Assembly (NCBI GenBank): GCA_037903475.1
Contig: JBAJFG010000445.1
Location: forward strand, 744,001 to 808,000
Direction of reading: 5' to 3'
Length of the DNA: 64,000 bases
Source: Ancylostoma caninum
Taxonomy: Eukaryota; Nematoda; Chromadorea; Rhabditida; Ancylostomatidae
This document shows positions 52,901 to 64,000 of this stretch, piece by piece. Position numbers and translations under genes: made by a program. The notes under the pieces were generated by a model that worked only from the letters and a program-made list of their open reading frames with translations, made no database searches and was not told the origin of the DNA. Position 1 is the stretch's first letter. Each line of letters starts with the position of its first letter.

Positions 52901-55900
52901 GATGTGTTATGATTTGTTCAGGTTGAGAAGCATTCGTATAGATGCCATTCCAAAAGCTATAGTTGCATCGACTGTCAAGTTTGTTTCACGTGAGTTTTTG
53001 TTTCTGGTACGGAAATGGTACGATTGGCTCGAAATTAGTTCATTATTATTGAGTGACAAGTGCTATACAAAGTGCAGATGTTTTCGTCATCCATCTCCAG
53101 CTGCGAAAGCCCGTATACCTTCTAAGTCTCAGATTTCTGTTCATTTTTTGAAGACAAGTGCATAAGGTGGGAATGAGCTGTCTCATATGTGGACTACCTT
53201 AAATCTCTACCATCGCGCTTCTACCTTTTTGATTTTGTTAGTTAGTTAATGTTTATGCACGTCTAAAACCCGACGCGTTGACTGAATACAGCTGGACTTT
53301 ATTAGGCCTATCCTCTCCGCCTAGGCATGTTTCCTGTGGTAGTAAACGCCACGTTCGTTACGGTACCACTGTTCGCAGACAGCTCTCGTCCTCTGTTGTG
53401 CTTTCACAATCCTAACGCTTTTAATAGCTGTACAGCCTGTGTAAAAATAATAGGATCAAAAAAAAGTTTTCGCAAGACAACATAGCTTTGGTTCCTCTGG
53501 TCCTGAACCTTCAAAATATTTCATTCAAAATAGTTTCATACTCTTTGCAGGACATGATGAGTTTCCTGTTTTATCGATATATCGTAGCTGAGAAATTTAA
53601 AGTACTAGAGCTTTTCATATGTGAGCTTTTTGTTTTGTGACTTTTTGTTTAATACTTTTCAATGTTTCAGTCCTTACAATTACCAACAGCACATCAAATG
53701 CATAACCGAAAACCAGAAGTATGGGTCAAAGAATTACATTGAGAAGGAAGCAAAGGTGTGTACTCCTGCTTGTTCATTGCTCATCAATAGAAGGAAAAGA
53801 AATTCAGGGAGAAGTAAAGCAAAATGCCTGGTGTGAGCAAGTGGAAAGAGCCATCGAGTTTGTCAAGGATCCAAAATTGAAGTCGTTGTTACAGAACATT
53901 CAGGGCTATAGCAACATCCCACGAAAGGTGTGTTTTATTGCAAGGCTCCTTCGAAGGAACCTGTGTCTAACTTACAATTAGTCGAGTTGACCTTTCATAA
54001 TGAATACCAGAGATACCGGTAGAGTAGACCCACTCTCATGTATCGCACCACATGTCTAAACATGCCTGGACACTTAGTGTAGGGAAGTCCTGTCGTGAAT
54101 GAGAACGGTGCTGTTAATGGACTGCCTGGATGCGCAGACAGACTGATGTGTCGCTGTGACGCATGTGAGCGGGTCCACATCAGTGGAGTATCATGTATGT
54201 GTTCGTACACTTGGAGAGCTTGATCTGTATTCATCTTTTAAATCTATTCTTAGCCCACATTACCTGAAAAAAAGTTGCAGTAGTTCCATTCAATAGATTC
54301 GCTGCGGCAATGTTACTCCAACGAATGACGTAAAGTCCAACTATATACATGATTTTGCATTCATATTCTTTGGAAAATCGAGCACATCAAAATTCCGGAA
54401 ATTCCTTTGTGTGATCCCGGAGTTTATTTTTCTGCCATATGAAGTGTTAAGTGTGGAAAATCCAATGATGATCTTATTTTCAACGTTTTGTTTTCCACGA
54501 AACTGAAAGTTTGCGGTTCTGCTTTGTGCGATGTCCCGTAAAACATTCATTTGTAGGAGGCGAAGTTTATTAACTTCCTTACCAACTCTTGTCGAATTCG
54601 AGATACAGCACTGTGCAAAATGGCTTGGAAAGCAATTGCTGATGAGGCAGAAAAACTGAAGAAAGAAGAGGAAGCCAAAAAGGCTAGAGAGACGGTACAA
54701 ATTTCTTTCTTCTTTTGGATCAGCAGAGTCTCTGTTCCTGTTTTGTGATGTTCTACAATTATGCTGCAGCTCTTGTATCGTTCTTGAAATATTTTCTATG
54801 AGTACTCTAGGAAGAGCTGCAAGTTCCATCGAAATCTAGTGAGAAAGACGAGAACGGCAATGTCGACCCTAGTCCCAGTGAGGTATGTTTCTTCTACCGG
54901 CTATGCTATTATAGTACCATGCTTCGACGTTTAGTAAATGCCATAATTTTGGTTAATGGGCATAGCTATGTTCGCTGATTGGATTTGATCTTGCGAGTTG
55001 TGTCGTCTGTTCGCTTTTAACCCATTGACGACCGTGCCCATTTTTGCGTGTCTGGCGCGTGGGACCAACGCCCCTTTCAAGAGTGCGGCGCCCGCGGAGT
55101 TCCACACCGTTACGAGAAGACAATTAGGACTAAAACAGATCATTTTGCAGGAACAATTTTGAAATCTAATTCCAGAACATTACAAGTATCATCGGACAAA
55201 AAAGTAGAGATCCTAGACGCTTCTGGATTCCATTAAGACCGAAGAAAGTTTGTAGAGGGGAGTGTTCAGAAAGTTTACATGTTCGTACGGCTCTAAACTG
55301 ACGAATAAGGAAGTGCAGGATGTAATGAACGTGTTTCTATGTAGGAAACGTGACTTTTCTTCAGAGCATTTCCATCCACTACACAAAAAATGTGAAGCAA
55401 TCTTCCCCGATTTCAAAATTTCATCCTTTTCATGATATCTGTCGCAATAAAGGAGAACACTTTCTTGAACCACAGTTGTTTTAGACCTCCTTAGGAAGTA
55501 TTGTACACATTTTATATGGAAGTACTACAAAATAATTCGAAAATAGGGTCCGGTACTTGATAATAGGGGCGCGGCTCACCGGTGAGCCGCGCGGTCCCAC
55601 ACGACCAAAAAAGCGCGGCTCACCGGTGAGCCACGCGGTCGTCAATGGGTTAATGATAGATGCCAGTGAAATTCCTATCTCATCCTTTATTCTCTAGAGT
55701 GTTTTGGATTTTTATGAACTGTCCGCTAAGCTTACTCTTTTTTCACCAATTGATTTCTATTAATTGTGCATTCCAACGAGTGAAACATGCAGTCACACCT
55801 CTTGTCGGCTGTCAGTACATCTTCGCATGTGGCCTTCAAATCTGTTTTGAACCACACTGCTACTGCATTTATTCCTACGATTAGGAGAGTCTGTGTTTAA

Positions 55901-58900
55901 TTGCGGAAGCTCTCGCCTTGTAGGATGCTATTCTATCGCAAATATTAATTGATTTGCTCAATGTATGATAGCTGTAGTCCATCTGATAAACGGCGATAAT
56001 TGAGAATTTGTGCCAATGATCTGCATTTCTCGCCAGCCTCTCCGAATACGGCCCTATTTCTCGTGTTCTCTCTTTCTCTGATATTTTCACAACTATGTTC
56101 CTCGGTGAGACACACTATAGCAGCGGATTATCGTGGATGGCCGCTAAAAATCCAAAGAGTCATGACCGTAAAGTTTTACATCGTCTGTGTAGATCCGTCA
56201 ACAACGATAGGCGAGTGTTTGTGCCTTCTCTGCCTTTATCGCCTTTCTTTCTGAATTCTGTACACGTTCCCATATTCTCGTTTTCTCTTCCTCTCTAAAT
56301 TTCCTTACTGCTAGAACCGATCGTATCTCTGTAATTGTAAATGTGGCGTGAGATTAACTTTTTAAATTATAAGTCAGTGTCTCTTTTTTAAGGCATAGCT
56401 TTAATGGCAGTGTGTTACCTCGTATCGTGAGCTGAAAATACCAATAGGATCTCCTCGTCACGCTAATTCCAAAGATGTACAGTCTATTATAGTCTGTCCG
56501 AAACGACGAGTCCGCCCACGCACGCGGGGATGGAGAAGCTGCCACGTTTGCCAGCGCTCCACGTCATCATTCCTGAACTGCGTATCACGTTTCATCGTTA
56601 TCCTTATGATATTGACCAATGATTTGGCTGTGACGTGGACGACGTGGCAGCCAACAGCATCAGTCCCAGCCGCGTCGTCTCTCGATCCCCGCGTGCGTGG
56701 GCGGACTCGTCGTTTCGGACAGACTATAGCTCATAGAGGGCGCTCGATCTGACTTTGTCCGCAATTACGACTTCACCATTTTTCGGCTAACTGATCTATT
56801 TTTTGCACTTTTTTGATATCCATATGGTGTGGTTCCTTCCATTCTAATGTTTCCCCACAGCCATCCGCTAAAATATCCTTCCAGACGCATTCTGCAGGCA
56901 AAGTCTTAATTGCAGACAATGTCAGATCAGGCGCCTTCTGTGAGCTAATAGACCATACGTCAAAGCTTATTAAAATGACGAAAACCCCGATTTTGGAGGG
57001 TCCGAAAGTGCAGCTCACGGACCACCTGGGCGTAGCGGTCCGTGAATGTGCTGGCTGCCCTCCACGTCTGCAGCGTTGGCCAACACGTCTAGACGTATCC
57101 GATCGATGAGGTCAACGACTTCACACATCCACTCGGCTCGACAAGCTGTCACAAATCCCGCCCCGAAAAACGTTTGAAAATAGGGTTTAAAGACCTTTTT
57201 GTAACATTTTAGGTATACCGTTGGATTCAGCGTGTCGAGGAGATTCAGAATCTGGTAAAACCTCAGACACGAAAATGAGGTGATACAATGCCTTTAACGT
57301 ATGGTCCTGTCATCTATTAGAGAGAAACTATTAGAATATCCCACCTGCAAGGGGTGGGGGAACGCTTCCGTCCCCTAATCACTTCCGTCTCTTGTTGGAA
57401 TGAATTTCCGAATTTTTCCATTGGATCCAAATACTGGGCTGAAGCTATACTCTAGGTAGATTTGTTTTGTGATTGAACATACAAAAATGGGATAATCCAC
57501 TTTATATTCTCTGGAGGCACTTACGCAGTCGAGATGAGGTTCACGCTAATTTTTTTTTTTGTTTTTGTACGGATAAAATCTCAGAAATTGCCTTGCTGCT
57601 GTTCATGTTACACAAAAACCTCTCTCTTCTCTTCAACTTTGTTACATTCGAATATTTTTTCTGAAACTATGGTTTCTTCTCAATTTAATATTAATTCTAA
57701 TATTAGTTTTCTTTATTGTGTAATAAACTAGGTGTTTTCTTGTTTCTGGAAGGAAAACATGTTATTCATAAGTACAAATCTGAGGTGCTCTTGCAGTTTT
57801 TGTGTCTCTTTTGTGCATCTGTCCAGCAGTGGAGCAATTAACTGAACTGCTCGACCATCAGTTCTGCTTTTTCTTCCGTTCTCATGCTGCCGTTGCCTGC
57901 TCGATATCCATTTTATGCAAAGGCTAATAGCCGTTATCTGCTAAAATCTGCATTTTGGACTCGTCTTCTATGTGCAGAAGGACTTGCTTCTATAAATGAT
58001 AGTCCGTTCTCTTTGAAATTAATTACACTGCTTGACCATTAGTTCTGTTTTTTCCTAACATGCGTTCTTAACATGTCTGTGATTTTCGGCGTTGCTATCT
58101 GAAAAGCTGGTTGTTTATGAGAGGTCTGATCCTATCCGGGTCCCTGCTCCAAAAAAAAAAAACAGGATCCAGGGCGAGTTCTAGAGGGATGTGTTCTTTT
58201 TATTTCCTACTCAGTTTTGTTAAACATAATGGAAATACATCTATTTGGAATTTGCTTGGGATTAAATCGTAATCCTAGTAAGAAGGCCAAGTGTGTACAG
58301 AAAGCTGCCTTCTTTTCCTTATTCACCCCCTATCCTATTCCTAATGGTCCACTATAGGCAGGACCGTTTTCATTACCACTAGGATGCACTGGGATATCCT
58401 CACTTCTAGATTTGATTTTTCTGTATTCTTTTTGGTGCACCATCGAGTGCAAACTAATAGATAAATTAACAACTAAATAGCACATTAGTAAGTAAATAGC
58501 CCTAAAGGTTGTCAGTAGATAAATTGTCGTTTAGTAACCTAAAAATATAGTCATCGAAGCGTCAGTTTGCGCTAAATATCTCCAACTTAGCAGCCTGAAG
58601 TGGCAAAAAAAAATTCTATGAATTATTGCTTAGACTCTCGTGATATATTGGCTAAATGTTGGGGTATTTTTCATTAATACTTATGTCATAGTGGAATGAA
58701 ATTAATGAAATGAACCATCTCCGAGTTTGTATCGTCATCCGGTCGAATTTCCTGGAGAAACGGCTTGGTTGACATGCAATGACATACTCTTCTTCTTTGG
58801 AGTCCATCACATCATCTGCTGCCAAATTAGCGACCAGCTGACTTCCTTAGTCCATAGATGGGGTCATAGCCAGTCAAAGCGCAGACCCTGCTCCAAGTAC

Positions 58901-61900
58901 AATGCTTTTCTAATATATATACAGGGGGGGCCATAAGTTATTGTACAACGTTTGCTCATTTATTTCTCCACCAGCAACACATGGATTATCCTGCTCTTTT
59001 CGCTGCCGAATAGAGCAGGGATCAAAGTATCTTACAGTTAAAACCCGGTTTCCCGGGAGAGTTTTGCTTTGGAGCAGTTGGACTTAGAACAGGTTTTTGA
59101 AAAAAGCGGGTTGATGTGGAAATTTTTTACGAAAAATCCACCAAATCTCTAAAGTGGGGTGTACTGCTTAGATGCATCTTAAAGAGCAAAGAATGCTCTT
59201 TCTAAAAATATCAAACTGTTTTTGTGGCTGTTTTGCTCGGAAATTGCGGGCAGAGTTAGTGCATTTTGCGGCACCGAAAGTCTGCAATGAATGTTTCCGA
59301 TAAACTTTTTTCGTTATCTTGGAAGTATCCAGGAGGTTTTTGTGATCAAAAGATAGAGCAAATCCAGTTCTATTAAACAGTGCCTAGTGCGGCAAAAAAT
59401 ATTTTACTACTGCGGAGAAATGGGCCAGCAAACGTTGTACAATAACTTATGGCCCCCCCCTGTATATATATTTATTACATGAATGAATCATGTGATTGTA
59501 CCACTTCACAACAAGGTAACAACACCGCCTGAGAAAAAAACAGAACCAATGCAACATTAAAGATGAAATGAAAAAAAAACACAACGCGAATAGCATTTAG
59601 AAAAGGATTTTAACTCAAACATGGATAAACGAGACAGGACAGAGATCGCCATAGCTTGTGATAGTCTCAAGAAGTCAGGTGACTAGTGAGCAAGTTTTTA
59701 AAAGAATGAATGCTAACAGGCAATGTTTTCCTACTCCTAAGCTTTGCATACTCCGACCCCGCTCTGTTCGTAAAAAAAATGAAATCTCACGGAACGTCTA
59801 ACGGTGGGGATAATCGGCTTCAATGCCTGACCTCTAGTATTGGATGATCTCATTGAGCAAAAAGCACTAGTGGGAAGGCCGCTTATTCCAGTGATTATTT
59901 TGTGAAAGAGGATCAAATCAAACTTCTTCCTTCTCAAAGCTAGAGTCTCCAATGAAAAGTTCAAGTTTCGCTCCAAGGAATTAGGAATCTCAGAGTAAAC
60001 AAAGCCGAGTTGTCTAATCATTAGTTTTCTTGTGAAACAGTTCTGGACTTTCTCGATTTTATCAATAAGTTTCTTTTTATGAGGATTGAAAACTACAGTG
60101 CCGTACTCTAGTATTGGTCTTACATATGACTTGTAAGCTTGGAGAAGCAGCTGGACATTGTTGGTTGTTAAAGATCTAAATAATTGGTGCAACACTGCAT
60201 AAGCCTTGCACACAATAATGTCGCAGTGAGTTTCAAAGTCAAGGGTATTGGTGATGTGAAAACCAAGGTCCCGTATTTGACTTACCACCTCAATAGCGCC
60301 CCCATTAAGAGTATAGACATACTCAGGAGAATCTGTTCCAATTCTTAATACCTTAGTCTTTTGATAGGAAAGTGGTAGCTCCCAAATCTTGGACCATTCA
60401 GCTACCGCATCAATACCCCGTTGTAACATGGAGCAGTCCCCAGCATTGGAAACCTGCTTATAAATCTTAATATCGTCGGCAAACGCACAACACCTGAGCC
60501 CTGCATTGGAGATTAGCATAGGCAAATCAAAGGTGTAAATAACAAAGAGTACCGGAGAGAGCACACCTCCCTGAGGGACCCCGCACCTAGCTGGCCTGGG
60601 ATGAGAAAGAACATCATTAACTCTTACGCAGAACTGTCGGCATTCGAGGAAAGCTTCAATCCAGCTTACTATGCGGGGGTGCACCCCGATCAGACCCAGT
60701 TTAAGGATCAACTTGGTGTGGGGTACCTTGTCAAAAGCTTTACAAAAATCTAGGTAGACAACGTCTACACTTTTCCTCGATTCATGACATGTAGTCCAGT
60801 CGTTTAACGCCTGGAGTACTGCCGTGACCGTTGATTTGCCTTTCTGAAATCCATGTTGGAATTGCGAAATAATGGCATTTTTCTCCAAATGATCTACTAA
60901 TCTTTTCTTTATCATCTTTTCGAATAATCTTGCGAAGATTGAAGTTATGCTAACAGGTCTGTAATTAGAAACAGAAGTATGTGGTGCACTCTTCGGAATT
61001 GGCGTAATGTAAGAAATCTTTCACCTAGAAGGAACTTCCGCGCGCATGAAGCTGAGATTGAATATATATGCCAGGGGACCAGCGATTATCGGAGCTACCT
61101 CCTTAATGAACCCTAGAGGAATCCCATCTGGTGTGACTGATCTTGACCTAGGCCATTTGGAAAGAAGGGTAAAAATCTCGGTTGCATGAAACCATATGGA
61201 ATCAGCCATCACTGGGAAGCTGGGAGTACAGTCACCAGGTAATACCGTGTTGGTGCCCGTGGCCGATGTCTCAGAAAATTGTTCCTGAAACACCCTTGCA
61301 AACGCCTCAGCCTTTTCCTTATCAGATGTAAGCACCTGTCCAGATTCATCAATTAGTGTCCCTAAGCCAGAACTACGCTTGAGCCGAGAATTCAGAAAGC
61401 TGTAGAATGTATTTTTGCTTTTAGATTCGACTACTTTCCTTTCTACAGATCTGTTAAATTTCCAAAGCTTTCGCTCAAAAGTCTTATTTATCTTTCTGTA
61501 GTAGTTCCAATCCTGAGAACTTCCGCTACTGGAAGCTTTTTTCCAAGCGTCGCTCCTTTTAAGGTCGAGTTGGAGGAGATAAGCAGGGAGGTTTGATCTA
61601 TTAATTCGGACTCTAATCAGTGGCACATGTACTTTTATACAGTGGCTCAATATAGCTAGCAGCATTTCATACATTTCATCTACCGTATTCACCACATTTA
61701 GAGAACCATACCAATCCACTTGCGAAAGATGGGTCATAATAGCTTTGTAGTCGGCAGCCTTGAAGTTTAATTTGCTAACGACTTGCTCTCTTTCACAAGG
61801 CAATCGCATTTTGAAGGAAACACATGAGTGATCGCTCGATCCTATAGGAGGCCGCACCTGTAGCTCATATATTAAATCGGGATTATTGCATAATACCAAG

Positions 61901-63102
61901 TCCAGGATATTGTCACCCAGGGTGGGTCTAGTGACGGATTGGGAAAGTGCATGGGTTTTGCATAATTCGAGAAACTGTCTAGAACCGTTGTGATTATTCT
62001 TTGCGCTTGGAGTGGGCAGCCATTGTATGTTTGGAAAGTTAAAATCTCCTAACACAATACATTGTTTTTCACTAGAAATGATATCACTTATTGCTTTGCA
62101 CATCTGCTCTGTCATGGCAGTTCCGCAGGCGGGGGTACGATAGACAAGGACAATCCTTAAGGCGGTTATAGGCGCTGTGCAATCGCAGCATAGGATCTCA
62201 TATGCATCCCTTACCGACTCTTTAAATACTAAGCGTGGAAGAAGTTTTTGCTGAATAATCAATGCAACTCCACCCCCTTTTTTTGCGGAGACGATCACAG
62301 CGAAAGCAGCTGTATCGAGTCAGGTTAGAGCCCAGAAGCGAATCGAGATCAACACTTTGTTTTAGCCATGTTTCGGACAAGGCAAAAATGGCAGGCTCAT
62401 CCTGTTTCAATATAAAACTTAAGGAGTTTGCATTCTTGATTACAGAACGTATGTTAGCAACGAAACACGAAACAGAGTCCCCTGAATCCCGGAGAACTCT
62501 CACAAGTTTGGCGACACATCATTTGCTGCAATAGGAGAATTATATATATTACGGAAGTCTTTTGGAAGAGAATCCGCTCACAATCTGTCTATCTTGTCTG
62601 CAGCTCAGGAAAATTACACACCATGTTTTGCATGAGATCGAAAGATGTAAACCTCACGATGAACTCCACGTGCTCATACAAAACACGGTTTTTTAAATCA
62701 ATTGTTCTATACCAGCAATGGTCAAATTCATGCAAAACTCATGCTTAGAAATCGGCTGAAGACTTTTCTTTGCACTGATTGTATCTCATATTTCCTTTCC
62801 AGAATTCTTCTCCAGTGGTCAATTTCAAGTGGAAGGCGACAATAAAGCGGAAATTGCGTGAAGCTGGCGGGGAAATGAAGGTTCGTCCTGCGGTGGAGAT
62901 GTTTGCCCAGACGTTCTCATTGCTGTTTGTTTGCTTCGCACCTTGTCAATGCCCTTTTCAGGTGAAAAAGTTGCGGAAGGCGGTCGTGGGCGCGTATGCG
63001 GAAGTGGCCGGCGATACTGAAGGAGTTGAGGAGCTGTTCGAGGCTAAACTGGCTAAGAGTGGAGTTACGGTTAACGGAAAAGTGGCTTCGCTAGTATCCT
63101 GA
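49977..63102 (+). CDS. lyar: LYAR, nucleolar zinc-finger growth regulator
   Basis: Eight exons keep frame: 49,977-50,027, 52,922-52,989, 53,671-53,755, 53,808-53,927, 54,557-54,694, 54,811-54,882, 62,803-62,880 and 62,962-63,102, giving about 250 residues; the human protein is about 379 with a longer Lys-rich middle. Two zinc fingers of LYAR type are formed by C6, C9, H21, C25 and C32, C35, H47, C50. Landmarks are MVFFACDQCGESLKKNQ, HIKCITENQKYGSKNY, GEVKQNAWCEQV and IPRK, and at the C terminus NFKWKATIKRKL with VKKLRKAVVGAY. LYAR is nucleolar and linked to rRNA synthesis and growth. The trans-splice acceptor (CTGTTTAG) abuts the ATG. Intron 6 is 7.9 kb and full of mobile elements; small Lys-rich exons inside it could have been missed. 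Confidence 0.92.
50458..50560. repeat. Hairpin with GCCACTGTCTCCC arms
   Basis: GAAGCCACTGTCTCCC at 50,458 pairs with GGGAGACAGTGGCTTC at 50,543. The word GGAGACAGTGGCTTCTT occurs again at 52,483, so it is probably a dispersed MITE end. Confidence 0.75.
50601..51880. mobile_element. Harbinger-like TIR element, 1.28 kb, TTA duplication
   Basis: GGCTGCGTCCAGAGTACGCC at 50,601 is matched by its exact reverse complement ending at 51,880 (23-bp TIR). TTA precedes the left end and follows the right end. A 3-bp TTA/TWA duplication is usual for PIF/Harbinger elements. Both ends also hold GC-rich subterminal words (GCGGCATG, CTGGCG). No transposase gene is visible; the middle is AT-rich. Two separate MITEs are an alternative. 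It lies in LYAR intron 1. Confidence 0.7.
55017..55653. mobile_element. piggyBac-like MITE with TTAA ends
   Basis: TTAACCCATTGACGACCGTG at 55,017 and CGGTCGTCAATGGGTTAA ending at 55,653 form inverted ends starting CCC next to TTAA, the pattern of piggyBac elements. Near the right end GCGCGGCTCACCGGTGAGCC, itself a palindrome core, occurs twice (55,571 and 55,613). No transposase. It lies in LYAR intron 6. Confidence 0.8.
56482..56953. mobile_element. Family C element, copy 2, nested in family D
   Basis: Begins GTCTATTA and, after an inserted element, resumes TAGCTCATAGAGGGCGC; it ends GGCGCCTTCTGTGAGCTAAT plus AGAC. It matches 40,325-40,563. Confidence 0.8.
56490..56727. mobile_element. Family E fold-back MITE, nested in family C
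   Basis: Near-exact terminal repeats of about 40 bp: AGTCTGTCCGAAACGACGAG and its complement ending at 56,727, extending through CCGCCCACGCACGCGGGGA. TA lies on both sides, at a TA of the host element, so it is the innermost of three insertions. Confidence 0.88.
57300..58920. other. LYAR intron 6 sequence, nothing recognised
   Basis: AT-rich intron sequence with homopolymer runs (for example 58,150). No exon with LYAR-like content was found, although short Lys-rich exons cannot be excluded. Confidence 0.4.
58922..59462. mobile_element. Tc1/mariner-type MITE, 541 bp
   Basis: CAGGGGGGGCCATAAGTTAT at 58,922 and the complement ATAACTTATGGCCCCCCCCTG ending at 59,462 are about 36-bp inverted ends (GTACAACGTTTGCT inside), flanked by TA within TATATA runs. 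No transposase frame is seen. Confidence 0.88.
59700..62530 (-). pseudogene. CR1-type LINE: APE endonuclease and RT, nearly intact
   Basis: Minus strand, three linked reading frames. The endonuclease begins near 62,503 (VANIRSVIKNANSL, FALSETWL), shifts frame at the AAAAAAAGGGGG run near 62,270-62,285 and continues with GDFNFPNIQW and SSDHSCVSF. One in-frame stop (61,021-61,023) separates it from the reverse transcriptase: NYRPVSITSI, DFCKAFDKVPH, GVPQGGVLSPVLF, FADD near 60,474-60,485 and LGFHITNTLD. The layout fits the CR1 clade. The Gag-like first ORF is missing, so the copy is 5'-truncated. It sits in LYAR intron 6, antisense to the gene. Confidence 0.88.
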
Positions 63103-64000
63103 CATTTGCTTGACATCTTGTCAATTTTCTGAAATTTTAACTCTCCTGTTTTACTTACGAAGAAGTCCATTGAAATCCCGTTGTTGTGTTATCTGTTGTT
63201 GTTATGGAGAATCTGTTATTTCTGAGAAGTTGTTGAATGAAATTTCCAAATTTTCTCCTCGTGTAATAACCCCTTTTGGAAATGGTGAAGCGGACCCCAG
63301 TATTGCTGCTTGAGATGCGGTTTTTCGGCCACTGCATCATTTATCACTCACCTTCCGTTGCTTTTGAGAAATGTGCTTTGCGGTGGAGCGTACTCGATCA
63401 TAACGACTTAGACTAATCTGACAGCATCCGTCATTTCCTTGCGTTAGTGTAGTGGTAACTGATTACTTATTTACTGAAACTAGCCCAAATTTGTCAATTC
63501 TGGCATGCACGAAGCCTTCTGCAAGATGTGTGGTATGTATGTATCAGTCTGCAAGATGTGTGATATGAGTTGTCTGCTCTTGCATCGTCACCTTCCATTT
63601 CCTGGGCTGAGGGCTTATTTTCAATTTTAAGCCTGAACTATAGTGAAAGGCAGTTGTTGTTGCACTGCAGACAAAGGAGAGGCGCGATGCATCACTGGTG
63701 CAGCGCGGCAGATCATTTGGGAGCTGTGCTTCTCTAGTGTTACTGGTAGAATTTCTTTGTTTCCCCCATTATGTAGTAAATTCTAAAGTTACATTGAAAT
63801 TTTGTGGTCTGTTCAGTTTTCGTTTCGTGCATGAATCTTATACGAAAACTAACGTAAAAGTAGTTTACCTCCTGCACTCATCAGTAAGGTGAAGGAAGCC
63901 TACTGAATTGTGTTTACTAAGTAACGTTTAATATGTGCACATATTTTTGAAATAAACCTATTTAAATTTTAGGCTTCAAAACTTACATCTGGTTCGATTA
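63103..64000 (+). other. LYAR 3' flank with possible poly(A) signal
   Basis: No exon was recognised. AATAAA at 63,951-63,956 is the clearest poly(A) signal; if used by LYAR the 3' untranslated region would be about 850 bases, so a nearer variant signal is equally possible. Confidence 0.35.

Larger units (their letters stand above)
56401..57298. mobile_element. Family D element, copy 2, carrying two nested elements
   Basis: The ends (GGCAGTGTGTTACCTCGT and AATGAGGTGATACAATGCC) and interior (GGTCCGAAAGTGCAG, CGAGGAGATTCAG) match the element at 4,258-4,679. About 480 bp of extra sequence is a family C element inserted near 56,480. Confidence 0.8.

Noticed and set aside
54341..54829. 162-codon frame antisense to LYAR
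   Set aside because: Shadow of LYAR exon 5 and its flanks; the plus strand carries the conserved protein.

Overview
The window looks like nuclear DNA of a clade V (strongylid, hookworm-like) nematode. The signs are compact exons with short introns ending in TTTTCAG, likely spliced-leader acceptor sites just upstream of several start codons, TTAGGC-type repeats (the nematode telomere unit), and genes readable as orthologs of conserved animal proteins. About half of the window is transposable-element DNA. No tRNA, rRNA or CRISPR array was found.

Layout. 1-4,840: a 50-bp minisatellite, a long hairpin and two DNA-transposon derivatives, with no supported gene. 4,851-13,002: a Penelope-like retroelement (PLE; reverse transcriptase plus GIY-YIG nuclease) in composite form, made of an inverted partial copy, a direct partial copy and a full copy. 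It is flanked by a 12-bp target-site duplication. The full copy is split by a 3,010-bp BEL/Pao-type LTR element on the opposite strand, which has visually identical LTRs, a GTCAT duplication and a tRNA-Gly primer site, and carries only gag and protease. 13,317-22,451 (minus): the kinase-like, BEACH and helical parts of a WDR81 (SORF-2) ortholog; its WD40 end is not in the window. 22,690-23,830: a broken RTE-type LINE. 23,830-29,800: mostly empty, with small hairpin elements. 29,830-30,455 (minus): the last two exons of an unidentified gene, with an intron holding TTAGGC repeats inside an inverted repeat.

30,731-63,102 is the gene-rich half: an ING-family PHD protein (+), PYM1 (+), BLOC1S1/blos-1 (-), mitochondrial ribosomal protein L16 (+), PGAP2 (+) and LYAR (+). 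Exon chains for these six were read by eye and keep frame throughout. MRPL16, PGAP2 and LYAR lie head to tail and may be co-expressed; blos-1 and mrpl-16 share a 393-bp divergent promoter region. Long introns carry most of the mobile DNA: mariner-like, piggyBac-like and Harbinger-like short elements, a three-level nest of short elements, and a nearly intact CR1-type LINE in LYAR intron 6.

The host genes are ordinary housekeeping functions (chromatin reading, exon-junction recycling, lysosome/endosome biology, mitochondrial translation, GPI-anchor remodelling, nucleolar growth). The unusual content is the nested PLE/BEL structure, a conserved hairpin repeated in the PLE, the palindromic short-element family, and the telomere-like repeat inside a hairpin.
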